Below are positions 24,111 to 33,415 of a DNA stretch of 64,000 nucleotides, piece after piece. Source of the DNA: Methylorubrum populi (GTDB lineage Bacteria; Pseudomonadota; Alphaproteobacteria; Rhizobiales; Beijerinckiaceae); the NCBI GenBank assembly GCA_020741775.1, contig DYYG01000013.1, forward strand, positions 1 through 64,000, given 5' to 3'. Each line of letters opens with the position of its first letter. Position 1 is the stretch's first letter. The position numbers and the translations under genes are program-made. A model generated the notes under the pieces. It did no database searches. It saw only the letters and a list, made by a program, of their open reading frames with translations, and was not told the origin of the DNA.

Positions 24111-24962
24111 TCAGGCGATACCGTGGGGGCGGGCCCGTGCGGCGAGGGCCTGTGTCACGCGGTCGAGAATGACGGCGACGATGACGATACCGATGCCGGC
24201 CTCGAACCCGGCTCCCGCCTCAAGCCGCTGGATCGACTGCCAGACCGCGCGGCCGAGGCCGCCCGCACCGATCATCGCCGCGATGACGACCATGGAGAGG
24301 GCGAGCATCATGGTCTGATTGACGCCGGCCATGATGGTGGGCAGCGCCAGGGGCAGTTGCACCTTGAACAGCTTCTGGACCGCCGAGCCGCCGAAGGCGT
24401 CGGACGCCTCCACGAGTTCGCCGGGCACGTTGCGGATGCCGAGCGCGGTCAGCCGGATGACCGGCGGCACGGAGAACACGATCGTGGCGAAGCAGGCGGA
24501 GACGGCGCCGAGGCCGAAGAAGGGGAGTGCCGGGATCAGGTAAACGAAACTCGGCAGCGTCTGCATCATGTCGAGCACCGGCGAGAAGGTGCGCCAGGCC
24601 CGCCGGCTGAGCGCGAACCAGATGCCCACGGGCACGCCGATCACCAGGGCCGCCGCGGTGGCGAGGCTGACCAGGACCAGGGTCTCGACCGTCGCCTGCC
24701 AGAGCCGCAGGTTCCACAGGAACAGGAGGCCCGCCAGGGTCAGCAGCCCGATCTTGCGGCCGCCGACGCGATAGGCGGCGAAGGCCGCGAGGCCGATGCA
24801 GATCCAGGGCGGCACCGCGACGAGGGCAGCGGTGAGGGTCTCGATCCAGTCGGAGACGACGCGGCTGACGGCCCGGGTCAGCCAGCTGCCATGCTCGGTG
24901 AGCCAATCGAGGCCGTCATCGCTGAGCGTGTCGAGGGGAAATTTGGGGACGTTCCACTCCAT
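24111..24962 (-). CDS. proW: Glycine betaine ABC transporter permease
   Basis: A 283-residue inner-membrane permease of the ProW/OpuAB type. It has a short N-terminal stretch, then about six hydrophobic segments (ALVAVPPWICIGLAAFAAYRV; IGLLTLAGLLFLWN; LVLVSLATAAALVIGVPVGI; LPSFVYLIPALPFF; FSVPPVIRLTALGI; GIGIVIVAVILDRV). The EAA-type coupling loop is VEASDAFGGSAVQKLFKVQLPLA. The ATG at 24962 has AGGAG eight bases upstream and lies 85 bases inside the end of proV. The 63-base gap to proX is normal for the operon. Confidence 0.9.
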   Translation of the reverse strand: MEWNVPKFPLDTLSDDGLDWLTEHGSWLTRAVSRVVSDWIETLTAALVAVPPWICIGLAAFAAYRVGGRKIGLLTLAGLLFLWNLRLWQATVETLVLVSLATAAALVIGVPVGIWFALSRRAWRTFSPVLDMMQTLPSFVYLIPALPFFGLGAVSACFATIVFSVPPVIRLTALGIRNVPGELVEASDAFGGSAVQKLFKVQLPLALPTIMAGVNQTMMLALSMVVIAAMIGAGGLGRAVWQSIQRLEAGAGFEAGIGIVIVAVILDRVTQALAARARPHGIA

Positions 24963-26206
24963 CGATGAGCTCCTGACGGCTTGGAGAGGGGCGAGGCGCC
25001 CGCGAGAGACGGCTCCTTGGCGCCCGGGCGAGCGGCCAGCGCCCGCACGATGTCGCGGCTGGTGATGGCACCGATCAGGCGCCCATCCGGCCCCGCGACG
25101 GCCACCGCCTCCTCGGCCGCGACCGTCGCGAGGATGGCGTCCAGGCGGGTATCCGCCTCGACGACGGCCTGACCGAGATCGAGCAGGCTGGAGAGGGTCT
25201 CGCCGGGGCGGGCCGAGGCGAGCCTGTCGGCGAAGATGCGGCCGACCAGCCGCCCGTCCCGGTCGGTGACGAGCCAGAACTTGGCATGGGCCGCCCCGAT
25301 GGCCGCCCCGATAGCCGTCCGCGCCTCGGCCACCGTCTGGGTGGAGGCCAGGACAAGACCGGAGCGATCCGCGACCTGCTCCGCCTGCAGCACCGCGGCG
25401 AGGTCGATATGCTCGACGAACCGCGCGACATACTCGGTCGCGGGCCGGGCGACGATCTCCTCGGGCTGACCGATCTGAACCACCTCGCCGTCCTTCATCA
25501 GGACGATGCGGCCACCCAGCGCGATGGCCTCGTCGAGATCGTGCGAGACGAAGACGATCGTCTTCTTGAGCTTGCGCTGGAGGTCGCGCAGCTCCGCCTG
25601 CATGTCGCGCCGGATCAGGGGATCGAGGGCGCTGAAGGCCTCGTCCATCAGGAGGATGTCCGCATCCGCCGCCAGGGCGCGGGCGAGGCCGGCCCGCTGC
25701 TGCATGCCGCCCGACAACTCGCTCGGATATTTCGCTTCCCAGCCCTTCAGGCCGACCAGGGCGATGGCCTGCATCGACCGCTCGATGCGCTCCCTGGCCG
25801 GAACCCGTTTGATCTCAAGCCCGAACCCGACATTGTCGAGGATGGTGCGGTTGGGCAGAAGCGCGAAGTGCTGGAAGACCATGCCGAAGGTCTTCTGGCG
25901 GAAGGCGAGCAGGTCCTTGCGGCCGAGCTTGGTCACGTCCACGCCGTCGACCACGATCCGGCCGGCACAGGGTTCGACGAGCCGGTTCATGCAGCGCAGC
26001 AGTGTCGACTTGCCGGAGCCGGACAGGCCCATCAGGACGAGAATCTCGCCCTCGGCGATGTCGAACGAGATGTCGCGCAACCCGACGACGGCACCGCAGG
26101 CGGCCGCGATATCGCTCTTTCGTTGGCCTTGTTCGATGAGCTTGAGCGCCTCGGCAGAGCCGGAGCCGAATATCTTGCTGATACCTTCAAGATGGATCCG
26201 GCCCAT
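24878..26206 (-). CDS. proV: Glycine betaine ABC transporter ATP-binding protein
   Basis: A 442-residue ATPase of the ProV/OpuAA type. The Walker A motif is GLSGSGKST, the ABC signature LSGGMQQR, Walker B ILLMDEAFSALDP, and the switch histidine lies in VSHDLDEA. Two CBS-type domains follow (about 275-400), which in OpuA sense ionic strength. The final 28 residues are read in a second frame of proW, an 85-base overlap that is larger than usual; it includes a Ser/Pro-rich tail with no family match. The ATG at 26206 has AGAGG upstream. It is the first gene of proV-W-X; the promoter should lie in 26207-26440. Confidence 0.9.
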   Translation of the reverse strand: MGRIHLEGISKIFGSGSAEALKLIEQGQRKSDIAAACGAVVGLRDISFDIAEGEILVLMGLSGSGKSTLLRCMNRLVEPCAGRIVVDGVDVTKLGRKDLLAFRQKTFGMVFQHFALLPNRTILDNVGFGLEIKRVPARERIERSMQAIALVGLKGWEAKYPSELSGGMQQRAGLARALAADADILLMDEAFSALDPLIRRDMQAELRDLQRKLKKTIVFVSHDLDEAIALGGRIVLMKDGEVVQIGQPEEIVARPATEYVARFVEHIDLAAVLQAEQVADRSGLVLASTQTVAEARTAIGAAIGAAHAKFWLVTDRDGRLVGRIFADRLASARPGETLSSLLDLGQAVVEADTRLDAILATVAAEEAVAVAGPDGRLIGAITSRDIVRALAARPGAKEPSLAGASPLSKPSGAHRWSGTSPNFPSTRSAMTASIGSPSMAAG

Positions 26207-26788
26207 AGGGGAAATACCTCTTTTTGCGCCCGATGATTGATCGCTAAGGCTGCTTCACGTGTTTTTATTCATGACAATCAAAAGCTAAAAGCGGCCGCCC
26301 ATTTGGGCTTGTCGTATTGCGACGCTTTATTGGCATCGGCCGACGCACTGTAATTTTAGCGCCGGATTGACGGCGATCCGCAGGCAGATGCCCTCAATCT
26401 GGGCAGGATCGTCTGAAATATATGCACAATATCTTCATTGCGTGAGCACCTGCCACGCGTCGGTACGGTGACCGCGCGACGGCCGCAGGGTCAGTCGAGG
26501 CCGCCACCAAGAATTTCGCGCAGAAGTGGTACGGGCATTCGCGCGTCACCGCCACGCATGGCTCCGGCTCTGCGGCCGGATCTCCATCGGCTCGCCCCTC
26601 CGATGTGCCGCTTCAGCCATCGAAGCGGCGTGTCAACACGGTCGAACCGGTCGCGTTTCGGCCCTCCGCCCGACGGGCCGGTGACGGCCTCACCTCGCAT
26701 CCCGAACGCCGAAGCCCGGCCGCCGCACGGGGCCGGCAAGTCCCGTCGGAACCGCGATGCGGCCCCGACGGGACGGGGATCGGCGCGC
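26207..26788. other. Gene-free stretch between proV and the glycosyltransferase gene
   Basis: 582 bases without a supported gene. The part next to proV (26210-26430) is clearly AT-richer than the surroundings and should contain the proV promoter (reading on the - strand), with TTGATTGTCA and A-rich blocks, but I cannot assign -35/-10 boxes with confidence. The remainder is GC-rich and carries the stem-loop at 26741-26773. Confidence 0.5.
26741..26773 (-). terminator. Stem-loop downstream of the glycosyltransferase gene
   Basis: A perfect 9-bp stem (TCCCGTCGG at 26741-26749 with CCGACGGGA at 26765-26773) encloses a second small hairpin (CCGC-GAT-GCGG). It begins 16 bases after the glycosyltransferase stop on the - strand. 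No T-run follows, so it could be a rho-independent-like terminator or an mRNA end stabiliser. Confidence 0.45.
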
Positions 26789-29700
26789 TCAGTGCGCCGG
26801 GATCAGCCTGCCATAGAGAGCAATCAGATCCTCGCCCTGGTCGGCGGCGGTGCGGGGCCGCTGGGCGGGTTGCGGCGGGCTCGCGAGGAAGCGCTCGGGA
26901 TCGGCGTTCATCGTCTCGAACACCGCGCGCAGGGCATCCGGCGATCCGACATCGACCCGGAAGCCGCTGACGCCCTCCTCGAGATCCTCGCCGATGGCAC
27001 CGAGATCGCTGGCCACGACCCAGAGTCCCGCGGCCCGTGCCTCGCGCGTCACCAGCCCGAAGCTCTCGGGCCAGAGCGAGGGAGCGAGCAGCACGTCCAT
27101 GTCGGCATAGAGATCGACGACCTGATCCTGCGGCACCTTGCCGACGATCCGGACCGGCGTGTCCCCCCACATCTCCTCGCCGACATAATCGGTGGCCAGG
27201 GCATGATCGACCAGGGTGAGGGCGAGATTCCCGAACCGGCCTCCCCGCAGGATCGCCTCGACCAGGGTGGCCCCCTTGTGGGCGGTGCGTCCGCCGATAT
27301 GGCCGAGCCGGACCCGACCGGTCGGGCTCGGGCGCCGGGCGACCGGCGAGAGGCGCGGCACGCCGTTCGGGATCGCGACCGTGCCGGGGAAGCCCGCCGC
27401 GCGGTAGATGCCGGCGAAGGCTTCCGAGACCGCGGCGAGCGCGGCGGCCGAGTCGAGCATCCGCGCCAGCCCGCGGCGGCGGGCGATGGAGGCGGTGGGG
27501 CTGACCGAACGGCTGGTCGCATCGGCGAGAAAGTCGGGCGAGGGCATCTGCACCAGCCCGTCCTCATCGATCAGGAACTGGAAGTCGGAGATCCACCACG
27601 CGTCGTGGACGGTGACGACGTAGGGGATGCCCCGCGCCCGCACCGCCTCGACCGTCGTGGCGGTCAATTGCTGGATGCAATGGAAATGAACGAGGTCGGG
27701 CTCGAAGCGGTCGAGCAGGGCCTCGAATTCCGGGCGCATGTTCGGGTTGAACGGGCGCCAATCCATGTTCCGCTCGCGGGGCGTGGCGATGCGGAAGACC
27801 GGGACCCCGCGATAGGCGTCGATGCGGGTCTGGTAGGGCGGCTCGACATCGATGTCGGAGGCCGCCACCGCGAGGTCGAACCGGTCCGCCGCGTGGTCGA
27901 GGATGTGGTCGATGTTGTCGCGCACGACCCGGGTGGCGCCCCCGACCGTCTGAGGCGGGAAATAGACGTTGACCACGAGGATGCGCGGCTTGCCGTTCCG
28001 GCGGGCGCCGGAGCGGATGGCCGGTGCCGGAGGCTCCATCCGGCCAGTCTCCAGCGACAGGTCGGCCCAGGCCTCGGCGGAGGCGTTCTGGGCATCGAGT
28101 GCCCGGCCGGTCAGGGGCTGCGGCGGAGGCGCCAGCACGCCCTTGAGGACGGCGACCGCCGCATCGAGCCCGTAATCCGTCAGCGCCTTCTCCCGTGCCT
28201 GCCGGCCGACCGTCCGGCGCAGTTCGGGATCGGTGATCAGCGCGGAGAGCGCCTTCGTCCAGTCCTGCACCGTCTCGGCAAGCAGGGCGTCCTGCCGGTC
28301 GGTCAGGATCTCCCGATAGGTGCGGGTCGCGCTGACAATCGAGGGAATGCCGCACATGGCGGCTTCCAGCCACTTGATCTCGCTCTTGGCGTCCGCGAAG
28401 GCGCCGGGGGCGAGAACGGCGAGGTTGATGTCGGCGCCCGACAGAGCCTCCCAATAGGCCGACACATCGTTGGTGAAGCCGAGCTGCCGCACCCGGTGCG
28501 CGAACGGCCTGAACCCGTCGCCGAGGCGCAGATAGCCCGCGATCACCAGCCGGATCTGCGGGTGGCGCGCCATCATGGCGAGGAGGCCCGGCGCGGCGAG
28601 TTCGTTGAAGTCCTGGTTATGCGCCCGCGTGCCCGATCCGTAGAAGATCGTCAGCGACGTCTCCGAGAAGGGCTGGCGGTCGCGCCTCAGGAAAGGCAGG
28701 TTGCGCGCGTCCAGGCCGTTGCGCAGCACATGGCACACGCCCGAGCGGACGAGCAGGCGCATCCGGTCCGCGAGCGCCGGCGTGGAGGCGAGGCCGGTCT
28801 CGCAGGCCCGCATGGCGTAGTGGAACAGCGGCACGCCGTATTGCAGGTCGACATATTGCTTCGAGGTGATCTGTCCCTCGAAGCTCTCCAGCGGATCCGG
28901 GAACACGGCCGCATCGAACACCATGTCGTCGATCTCGTAGATCGTCGGCAGGCCGAGGGCGCGGGCATAGAGGATCGCGTGCAGGACGCCGGGGAAGGCC
29001 GCCACCCGGTAGAAGATCACCGCCGAGGCCCGGTCGAGGGCCGGCCGGCAGGTATCCGCCTCGTCCTGCTTGAAAACCTCGACCGTCCAGCCGCCATGCT
29101 CGAGTTGCTGGATCTTCTGCGCGACGCGGTAATGGTCGCATTGCGGAAGGTCGCGGTTGGCGACGATCACGATATGCCCGTTCGCCGGGGCCGGCAGCGG
29201 CGCCGGCAGCGGATCGACCGCCTCGATCAGGCCGGTGATCTCGTCGAGGCAGGCGGTGAGGCGCTCGTCCCCCTCGCGCCGCCGGCCGGCGGCGTAGGAG
29301 GCCCGCGCCTCCTCGCTCGCCAGGGCGAAAGCCGCCGCGATGGTGCGGTGGGCGGCGGCGCGCCAATGCGGGTTGGCATGCCATTCCTGAGCCGAGCGCC
29401 GGACACGGTCGAGGGCCTCGGCCACGCCGTTCGGCTGCGCGAGCAGGCCGTCGATGGCGTGGATGTGGCTCCACGCCACCGCCCCCGGCCTGTCCGCCGC
29501 ATGGGCGAAGGCCCGCGCCGCATCCTTGGTGCGGCTGAGCATGCGCAACGCGTCGCCGAGCCGATGATAGACCCGGCCGGTTGCGAGGCCGGATTTGATC
29601 GCCCGGTCGAAGGCTTCCTTGGCGGCGACCCCCTCTCCCTGGGAGAGATAATACTCGCCGATCCGCTCGAGGAACTGAGGCGCGCAGGCCTGCCGCACCG

Positions 29701-30655
29701 CCTCGAGCTCCCAGAGGTGGAAGCCCATATTGAGGAAATGCTGGAGCGCGTTCAGCCGCCCCGGCGGAGGCGGTTCGACGCCTTCGGGGAGAAGCGAACG
29801 GTAGGTCGCCTCGTCGAAGCTCTCGGGGAAGCGCTCATCCCCGAGGAGACGGCCCAGGGCCGCGGCCTCGGAGCCCGGCTCTCCCCGTCCGATGCCCTTG
29901 CCGAGCCAGTGACGGTACAGATCGGCGTCGCCGGAGCCGGCGGGCGCGTTCGGGTTGTTCGCGCGGTAGAAAGCGGGATCGAAGCGCAGGCGCAGGGAGA
30001 TCGGCGCGAGGCGATCGACCCCCGTTGCCAGGAAGGCCATCAATCCTTCCATCCGCGAGACCGGCGGGCGCGGCAGCCAAGCCTCGTTCAGCAGCGCGAA
30101 TTCGTGCAGCACGAACTGGTCGAGCCAAGCCCCCGGCAGAACCCGGGCGGCGGCCAGCAGATGCGCGAAGCTCTCGGCGGGAGGTGTGGCGGCGCGCCGG
30201 CCCGTCTCGGCCTCGCGGGCCAGCCGGCGTTCGTATTCCAGTTCGAAGGCCGCGAGATCGGCTTGGTAGGCACGGCCCTCCCAGCGCCCGAAGCGCAGGT
30301 AATGCTCGGCGAGTTCCCACGGCTCGGCCATGCCGGCCAAGTCTTCATAGAGCGCCCGGTAATGCTCGGGGATGAAGTCCTTGGGCAGACGGCCGCCATC
30401 CCCCTCCAGCGAAGCGACCAGCGCGTCGGCGCTCGGAAAGCGGCCCTCGCCCTTTCCGTGCTTGAGGTAATGCTGCCGGAGGACCTTGCGATCGTCACCG
30501 AGGACGATGAGATCGGGATAGTACCGGAGGTAGAAGGCCGGATCGAAGCCTCCGGCCTCACCCAGAAGCGCGCCGGCCGCCCGCCGGCCCGGCTGCGGCG
30601 GAACCTTCTTGAACCCAACCCGGGTCGAGAGCATTTGCAAGCTGCGCTTGAACAA
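26789..30655 (-). CDS. Large double glycosyltransferase with N-terminal FDPxFY repeats
   Basis: A 1288-residue protein without a signal peptide. Residues 37-316 hold four copies of a module of about 38 residues (start FDPAFYLRYYPDL, end HYLKHGKGEGRF): 37-73, 94-130, 225-262 and 280-316, the last two more diverged. A helical, TPR-like stretch (about 325-480) follows. Residues about 493-835 resemble a GT-B glycosyltransferase (HIVIVANRDLPQCDHYRVAQ; YEIDDMVFD; SEIKWLEAAMCGIPSIVS). Residues about 889-1288 form a second GT4-type enzyme (KPRILVVNVYFPPQTVGGATR; VTVHDAWW; LAPSLWPESFGLVTREARAAG). Two catalytic units plus repeats suggest synthesis of a surface polysaccharide or glycosylation of a large acceptor; the substrate is unknown. 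The methyltransferase-like gene upstream is divergent. Confidence 0.75.
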   Translation of the reverse strand: MFKRSLQMLSTRVGFKKVPPQPGRRAAGALLGEAGGFDPAFYLRYYPDLIVLGDDRKVLRQHYLKHGKGEGRFPSADALVASLEGDGGRLPKDFIPEHYRALYEDLAGMAEPWELAEHYLRFGRWEGRAYQADLAAFELEYERRLAREAETGRRAATPPAESFAHLLAAARVLPGAWLDQFVLHEFALLNEAWLPRPPVSRMEGLMAFLATGVDRLAPISLRLRFDPAFYRANNPNAPAGSGDADLYRHWLGKGIGRGEPGSEAAALGRLLGDERFPESFDEATYRSLLPEGVEPPPPGRLNALQHFLNMGFHLWELEAVRQACAPQFLERIGEYYLSQGEGVAAKEAFDRAIKSGLATGRVYHRLGDALRMLSRTKDAARAFAHAADRPGAVAWSHIHAIDGLLAQPNGVAEALDRVRRSAQEWHANPHWRAAAHRTIAAAFALASEEARASYAAGRRREGDERLTACLDEITGLIEAVDPLPAPLPAPANGHIVIVANRDLPQCDHYRVAQKIQQLEHGGWTVEVFKQDEADTCRPALDRASAVIFYRVAAFPGVLHAILYARALGLPTIYEIDDMVFDAAVFPDPLESFEGQITSKQYVDLQYGVPLFHYAMRACETGLASTPALADRMRLLVRSGVCHVLRNGLDARNLPFLRRDRQPFSETSLTIFYGSGTRAHNQDFNELAAPGLLAMMARHPQIRLVIAGYLRLGDGFRPFAHRVRQLGFTNDVSAYWEALSGADINLAVLAPGAFADAKSEIKWLEAAMCGIPSIVSATRTYREILTDRQDALLAETVQDWTKALSALITDPELRRTVGRQAREKALTDYGLDAAVAVLKGVLAPPPQPLTGRALDAQNASAEAWADLSLETGRMEPPAPAIRSGARRNGKPRILVVNVYFPPQTVGGATRVVRDNIDHILDHAADRFDLAVAASDIDVEPPYQTRIDAYRGVPVFRIATPRERNMDWRPFNPNMRPEFEALLDRFEPDLVHFHCIQQLTATTVEAVRARGIPYVVTVHDAWWISDFQFLIDEDGLVQMPSPDFLADATSRSVSPTASIARRRGLARMLDSAAALAAVSEAFAGIYRAAGFPGTVAIPNGVPRLSPVARRPSPTGRVRLGHIGGRTAHKGATLVEAILRGGRFGNLALTLVDHALATDYVGEEMWGDTPVRIVGKVPQDQVVDLYADMDVLLAPSLWPESFGLVTREARAAGLWVVASDLGAIGEDLEEGVSGFRVDVGSPDALRAVFETMNADPERFLASPPQPAQRPRTAADQGEDLIALYGRLIPAH

Positions 30656-31439
30656 TGTCAGAAACCTCGCGCGCGGATTGAACGAAGATCCTCAAAAGAA
30701 TCTTCGGCGAACAATTCGTCTCGGCTTGGAACCTCGCACGGGGGCAAGGCACGAATTCGGCTCCTTGCAAGAAAGAGCGCAGACTCTTCCAAAAGCCGGC
30801 CTCGGCAGAAACGACGATACAGAAGCGAGCAGCCTTCTCCCCGAGATCCGGTTCCTTGCCCGTCCATCGATGACCTGAGAGACGTCACAGGGGACGGCCG
30901 TGAAGATGTCAGATCTCTTCGTCTCTTCGCATGACACCGGCGCCGGCTTGCCAGATCTCTCAATCCCGCCCCCTCGCCGCGCTGCAACAAGCGAAGCAGT
31001 AGCCTCCAGGCCGGGAGCGGGCAATCCTCACCCGCCGATCTCGAGTCGGGCCGCCGGGCTCCGATCCGCGCAACCTCGCGCCGCGTCGTAGACGAGCCGG
31101 AGGAGTCGGAGCGCCCCTCGCCCTGGCGTTGGAGTGCCGATGATTCCTTCCGTCACCGTCGCTCAGCCTTGCGAGATGGCGGTTTTTGGCCTTTCGAGCG
31201 GACGGGCCACACGGTGCCGGGCGGTGCCGGTCCGGAGGGGTGGGCCCCTGGTGTCGGGCAGGCTACGCCTCGCCGGCTTGCCGCTGGCTGAAGAGTCATT
31301 TCAGCCCATGCCGCCAGAGCCGGCCCCGAAATCCTCGGCCGGCCGGCGATCAGGCCCCTTTCAGATCATTGCGCTCGGATCGGAAGGCCGGGTAATGGCA
31401 GACCATTCCCTTCAGGTTGAGCGGTGAGACGTCGGCGGC
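30656..31439. other. Gene-free stretch between glycosyltransferase and methyltransferase-like gene
   Basis: 784 bases between divergent genes. Several short open frames exist on both strands but none has a convincing ribosome-binding site or family match. A 7-bp hairpin (CGAAGAT at 30683-30689 with ATCTTCG at 30700-30706) lies in the glycosyltransferase leader. AGATCTCT occurs twice (near 30909 and 30953), and 30870-30930 is less GC-rich. Promoters for both flanking genes are expected here but I cannot place them. Confidence 0.45.
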
Positions 31440-32333
31440 ATGCATTCCGGTTCCCTCTCGCTGGACACGTTCCTGGCCCGCCGGTCCGCCGACCGGCGCC
31501 TTGCCCGTCTCACGCACGACATTCCCCTGCCCGAAGCGGAGGGTGTCGAGTTCGGGCCGGCGAACAATCCGACGGCCCTGCCGGAGCGCCTCCGCGTCGC
31601 TTACGTCGATCACGCCCTCGACGCCCAGGCTGACCTACCCGGGGCGGCTCCGATCGATTGCGCCTGGACGGGAACCGGCTCCCTTACGGAGGCGCTCGGG
31701 CGCGACGGGCTCGATTTCGCCATCGCCGCCCAGGTCGCGCAATACGTGCCCAACCTGCTCGGCTGGTTCCGCGGCATCCATGCCGCGCTGCGGCCGGGCG
31801 GTGTTCTCAACCTCTCCCTGCCCGACCGGCGCTTCATGTTCGATGCCGGCCGCAGCGACAGCACCATCGCCGAGCTGATCGAGGCGGATCTCCTGGGCTA
31901 TACCCGCCCGAGCCCGCGCCAGATGATCGCCCATACCTATCAGGCGCGGGCGGTCGAACCGGGACAGGTCTGGGCCGGCGAGGATCCGGCACGGGCACCG
32001 CGGCTCTGCGGCGATGCCGCCCTGGCCCTCGCCCATCTCCAGGCCCGCGACGCCCTCGCCTCGGGCGCCTACGCCAATTGCCACTGCTGGGTGTTCACGC
32101 CCCTCTCGTTCCTCACGGTCGTCGACGAAGCATCGCGGCTCGGCCTGTTCCCGTTCGTGCTGAACCGGATCGCGGCGACGGAGCCGGGCAGCTTCGAGTT
32201 CTACGTATCGATGCGCCGCGACGGCGAAGCGGACCCGCAGGCGCTCCAGGGCTTGCAGGGCGGCGCGATCGCCCATCTGCGCGAGATCCTCGAGCGCCAG
32301 CACCGGACGGCGAAGCTCCTGGCCACACCGTGA
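31440..32333 (+). CDS. Class I SAM methyltransferase-like protein
   Basis: A 297-residue protein with a degenerate class I methyltransferase fold. VEFGPANNPTALP corresponds to motif I (normally hhEhGxGxG), VAYVDHA to the acidic second strand, and IHAALRPGGVLNLSLPDRR to the late motif. The region LDFAIAAQVAQYVPNLLGWF corresponds to the substrate side of the sheet. Proteins of this kind are common beside surface-polysaccharide glycosyltransferases, so it may methylate a sugar made with the divergent glycosyltransferase gene. There is only a weak ribosome-binding site (CGGCGG) before the ATG. No cofactor binding can be proven from the sequence. Confidence 0.7.
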   Translation: MHSGSLSLDTFLARRSADRRLARLTHDIPLPEAEGVEFGPANNPTALPERLRVAYVDHALDAQADLPGAAPIDCAWTGTGSLTEALGRDGLDFAIAAQVAQYVPNLLGWFRGIHAALRPGGVLNLSLPDRRFMFDAGRSDSTIAELIEADLLGYTRPSPRQMIAHTYQARAVEPGQVWAGEDPARAPRLCGDAALALAHLQARDALASGAYANCHCWVFTPLSFLTVVDEASRLGLFPFVLNRIAATEPGSFEFYVSMRRDGEADPQALQGLQGGAIAHLREILERQHRTAKLLATP

Positions 32334-32379
32334 GCGGCGGCCCTCCGGGGCCGTAGCACGGACGCGACGCGCCCCGCGA

Positions 32380-32398
32380 CGAAGCGCGAACCGCTTCG
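32380..32398 (+). terminator. Hairpin after the methyltransferase-like gene
   Basis: CGAAGCG pairs with CGCTTCG around a 5-base loop, 46 bases past the stop codon. No T-run follows, so termination is only a suggestion. Confidence 0.35.
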
Positions 32399-32489
32399 GC
32401 GGGGGCGTCAATCAGCCGTGGCGAGGAACCGGGACGCGTGCCCTAAGCGGGCGCCTGGGCGCGTCTCCGCTCATGGCGTCGTGGGCACG

Positions 32490-32514
32490 GTCCTGGAGAT
32501 CGGCTCCAGGACCA
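32490..32514. terminator. Stem-loop in the convergent gap before the anti-sigma gene
   Basis: A perfect 9-bp stem (GGTCCTGGA with TCCAGGACC, loop of 7) lies 45 bases after the anti-sigma stop on the - strand. The position between convergent genes fits a bidirectional terminator, but neither side has a T-run. Confidence 0.4.
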
Positions 32515-32559
32515 TGCGCGCGCTCAGAAGGCCGTCGGCCTGGTCTTCGAAGCGTGGCT

Positions 32560-33330
32560 TCAGTCCCGTACCGCGGCAAGGCGGGCGGCAGCCTTGTGCA
32601 GGGCCGGCTCGTCCCGGGATCCGCTCAGGGCGTAGGCGGTGCTGCCATTGCGCCAGTAGGCGGTCGTGCCGTCGCTGGAGCGTGCCACGGGCTCACTGCC
32701 TTCGGCGGGCGGCGTCCCGTTGCTGCGCTTGGCGAAGAGGGCGAGCTCCCCCATCTCGGCGGATTGGATCGACACCTCGATTCCCGTTCCGTTCCGGCTC
32801 GGGAAGATCTGCACGTCCCGGACGGTCCAGCCCTGGGGCAATGGCGGCAGGGCGACCCCCGTGGCGGCCTTGAGATCGGCGGGATCGTAGGCCGACGCCA
32901 CGGGCTGGGTGGTCGCGCGGGCCCGGATCTGCACCGCCTTGCGCGCCTCCTGCGCCTCCTCGGCGAGGGAGACATCGATCGGCGAGGCGAAGGAGCCCGG
33001 CACGCCGAGGGTCCCGGTCTCGGTATGGGCGAGCCATCCCGCCCCGACCAGCACCACGACCGCCGCCGCCCGCCGCAGGCGGGAGCGGACCCGCTGCCAA
33101 GCGAAGGCCCGGTCGATCCGCCGCGCATCGGAGCGAAGCCGCTCGGGGCCCGGCCCCGGCAGCGGCAGGAACGCCTCGCGCAAGGCGTCGCGATCGCGCA
33201 GGTCGGCCATCACCTGAAGCGCATCCTCCGGATTGCGCGCCAGATGCGCCTCGACCTCGACACGGCGCATCGGGTCGAGCTCGCCATCGACATACGCGAT
33301 CAGATCGGCTTCCGTGACCGGATCGACCAT
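32560..33330 (-). CDS. Anti-sigma factor (membrane-anchored)
   Basis: A 256-residue protein with an N-terminal anti-sigma domain (VTEADLIAYVDGELDPMRRVEVEAHL...) of the RsrA/FecR-like kind, in which the usual HxxxCxxC zinc site is lacking. A single membrane segment (AAAVVVLVGAGWLA, about 85-100) is followed by a periplasmic domain of about 155 residues with no clear family. It should hold the sigma factor encoded directly upstream until a periplasmic cue releases it. The ATG at 33330 has GGAG seven bases upstream and fits family starts; ATG 33354 or GTG 33360 would extend it by 8 or 10 residues. Confidence 0.85.
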   Translation of the reverse strand: MVDPVTEADLIAYVDGELDPMRRVEVEAHLARNPEDALQVMADLRDRDALREAFLPLPGPGPERLRSDARRIDRAFAWQRVRSRLRRAAAVVVLVGAGWLAHTETGTLGVPGSFASPIDVSLAEEAQEARKAVQIRARATTQPVASAYDPADLKAATGVALPPLPQGWTVRDVQIFPSRNGTGIEVSIQSAEMGELALFAKRSNGTPPAEGSEPVARSSDGTTAYWRNGSTAYALSGSRDEPALHKAAARLAAVRD

Positions 33331-33415
33331 CACCCCGCTCCGATTGCCCTTCATGCTCACCGCCCCAGCCTCGTCGCTTCCCGGTGTTGCTTTCCTTAAC
33401 GGTTAGCCCGGTCGA

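Noticed and set aside
26438..30934. Open frame of about 1498 codons on the + strand opposite the glycosyltransferase
   Set aside because: The longest frame of the window, but its translation is a composition artefact; the opposite strand encodes clear GT domains.
31134..31427. Open frame of 97 codons in the gap before the methyltransferase-like gene
   Set aside because: No ribosome-binding site, no recognisable family and low-complexity composition.
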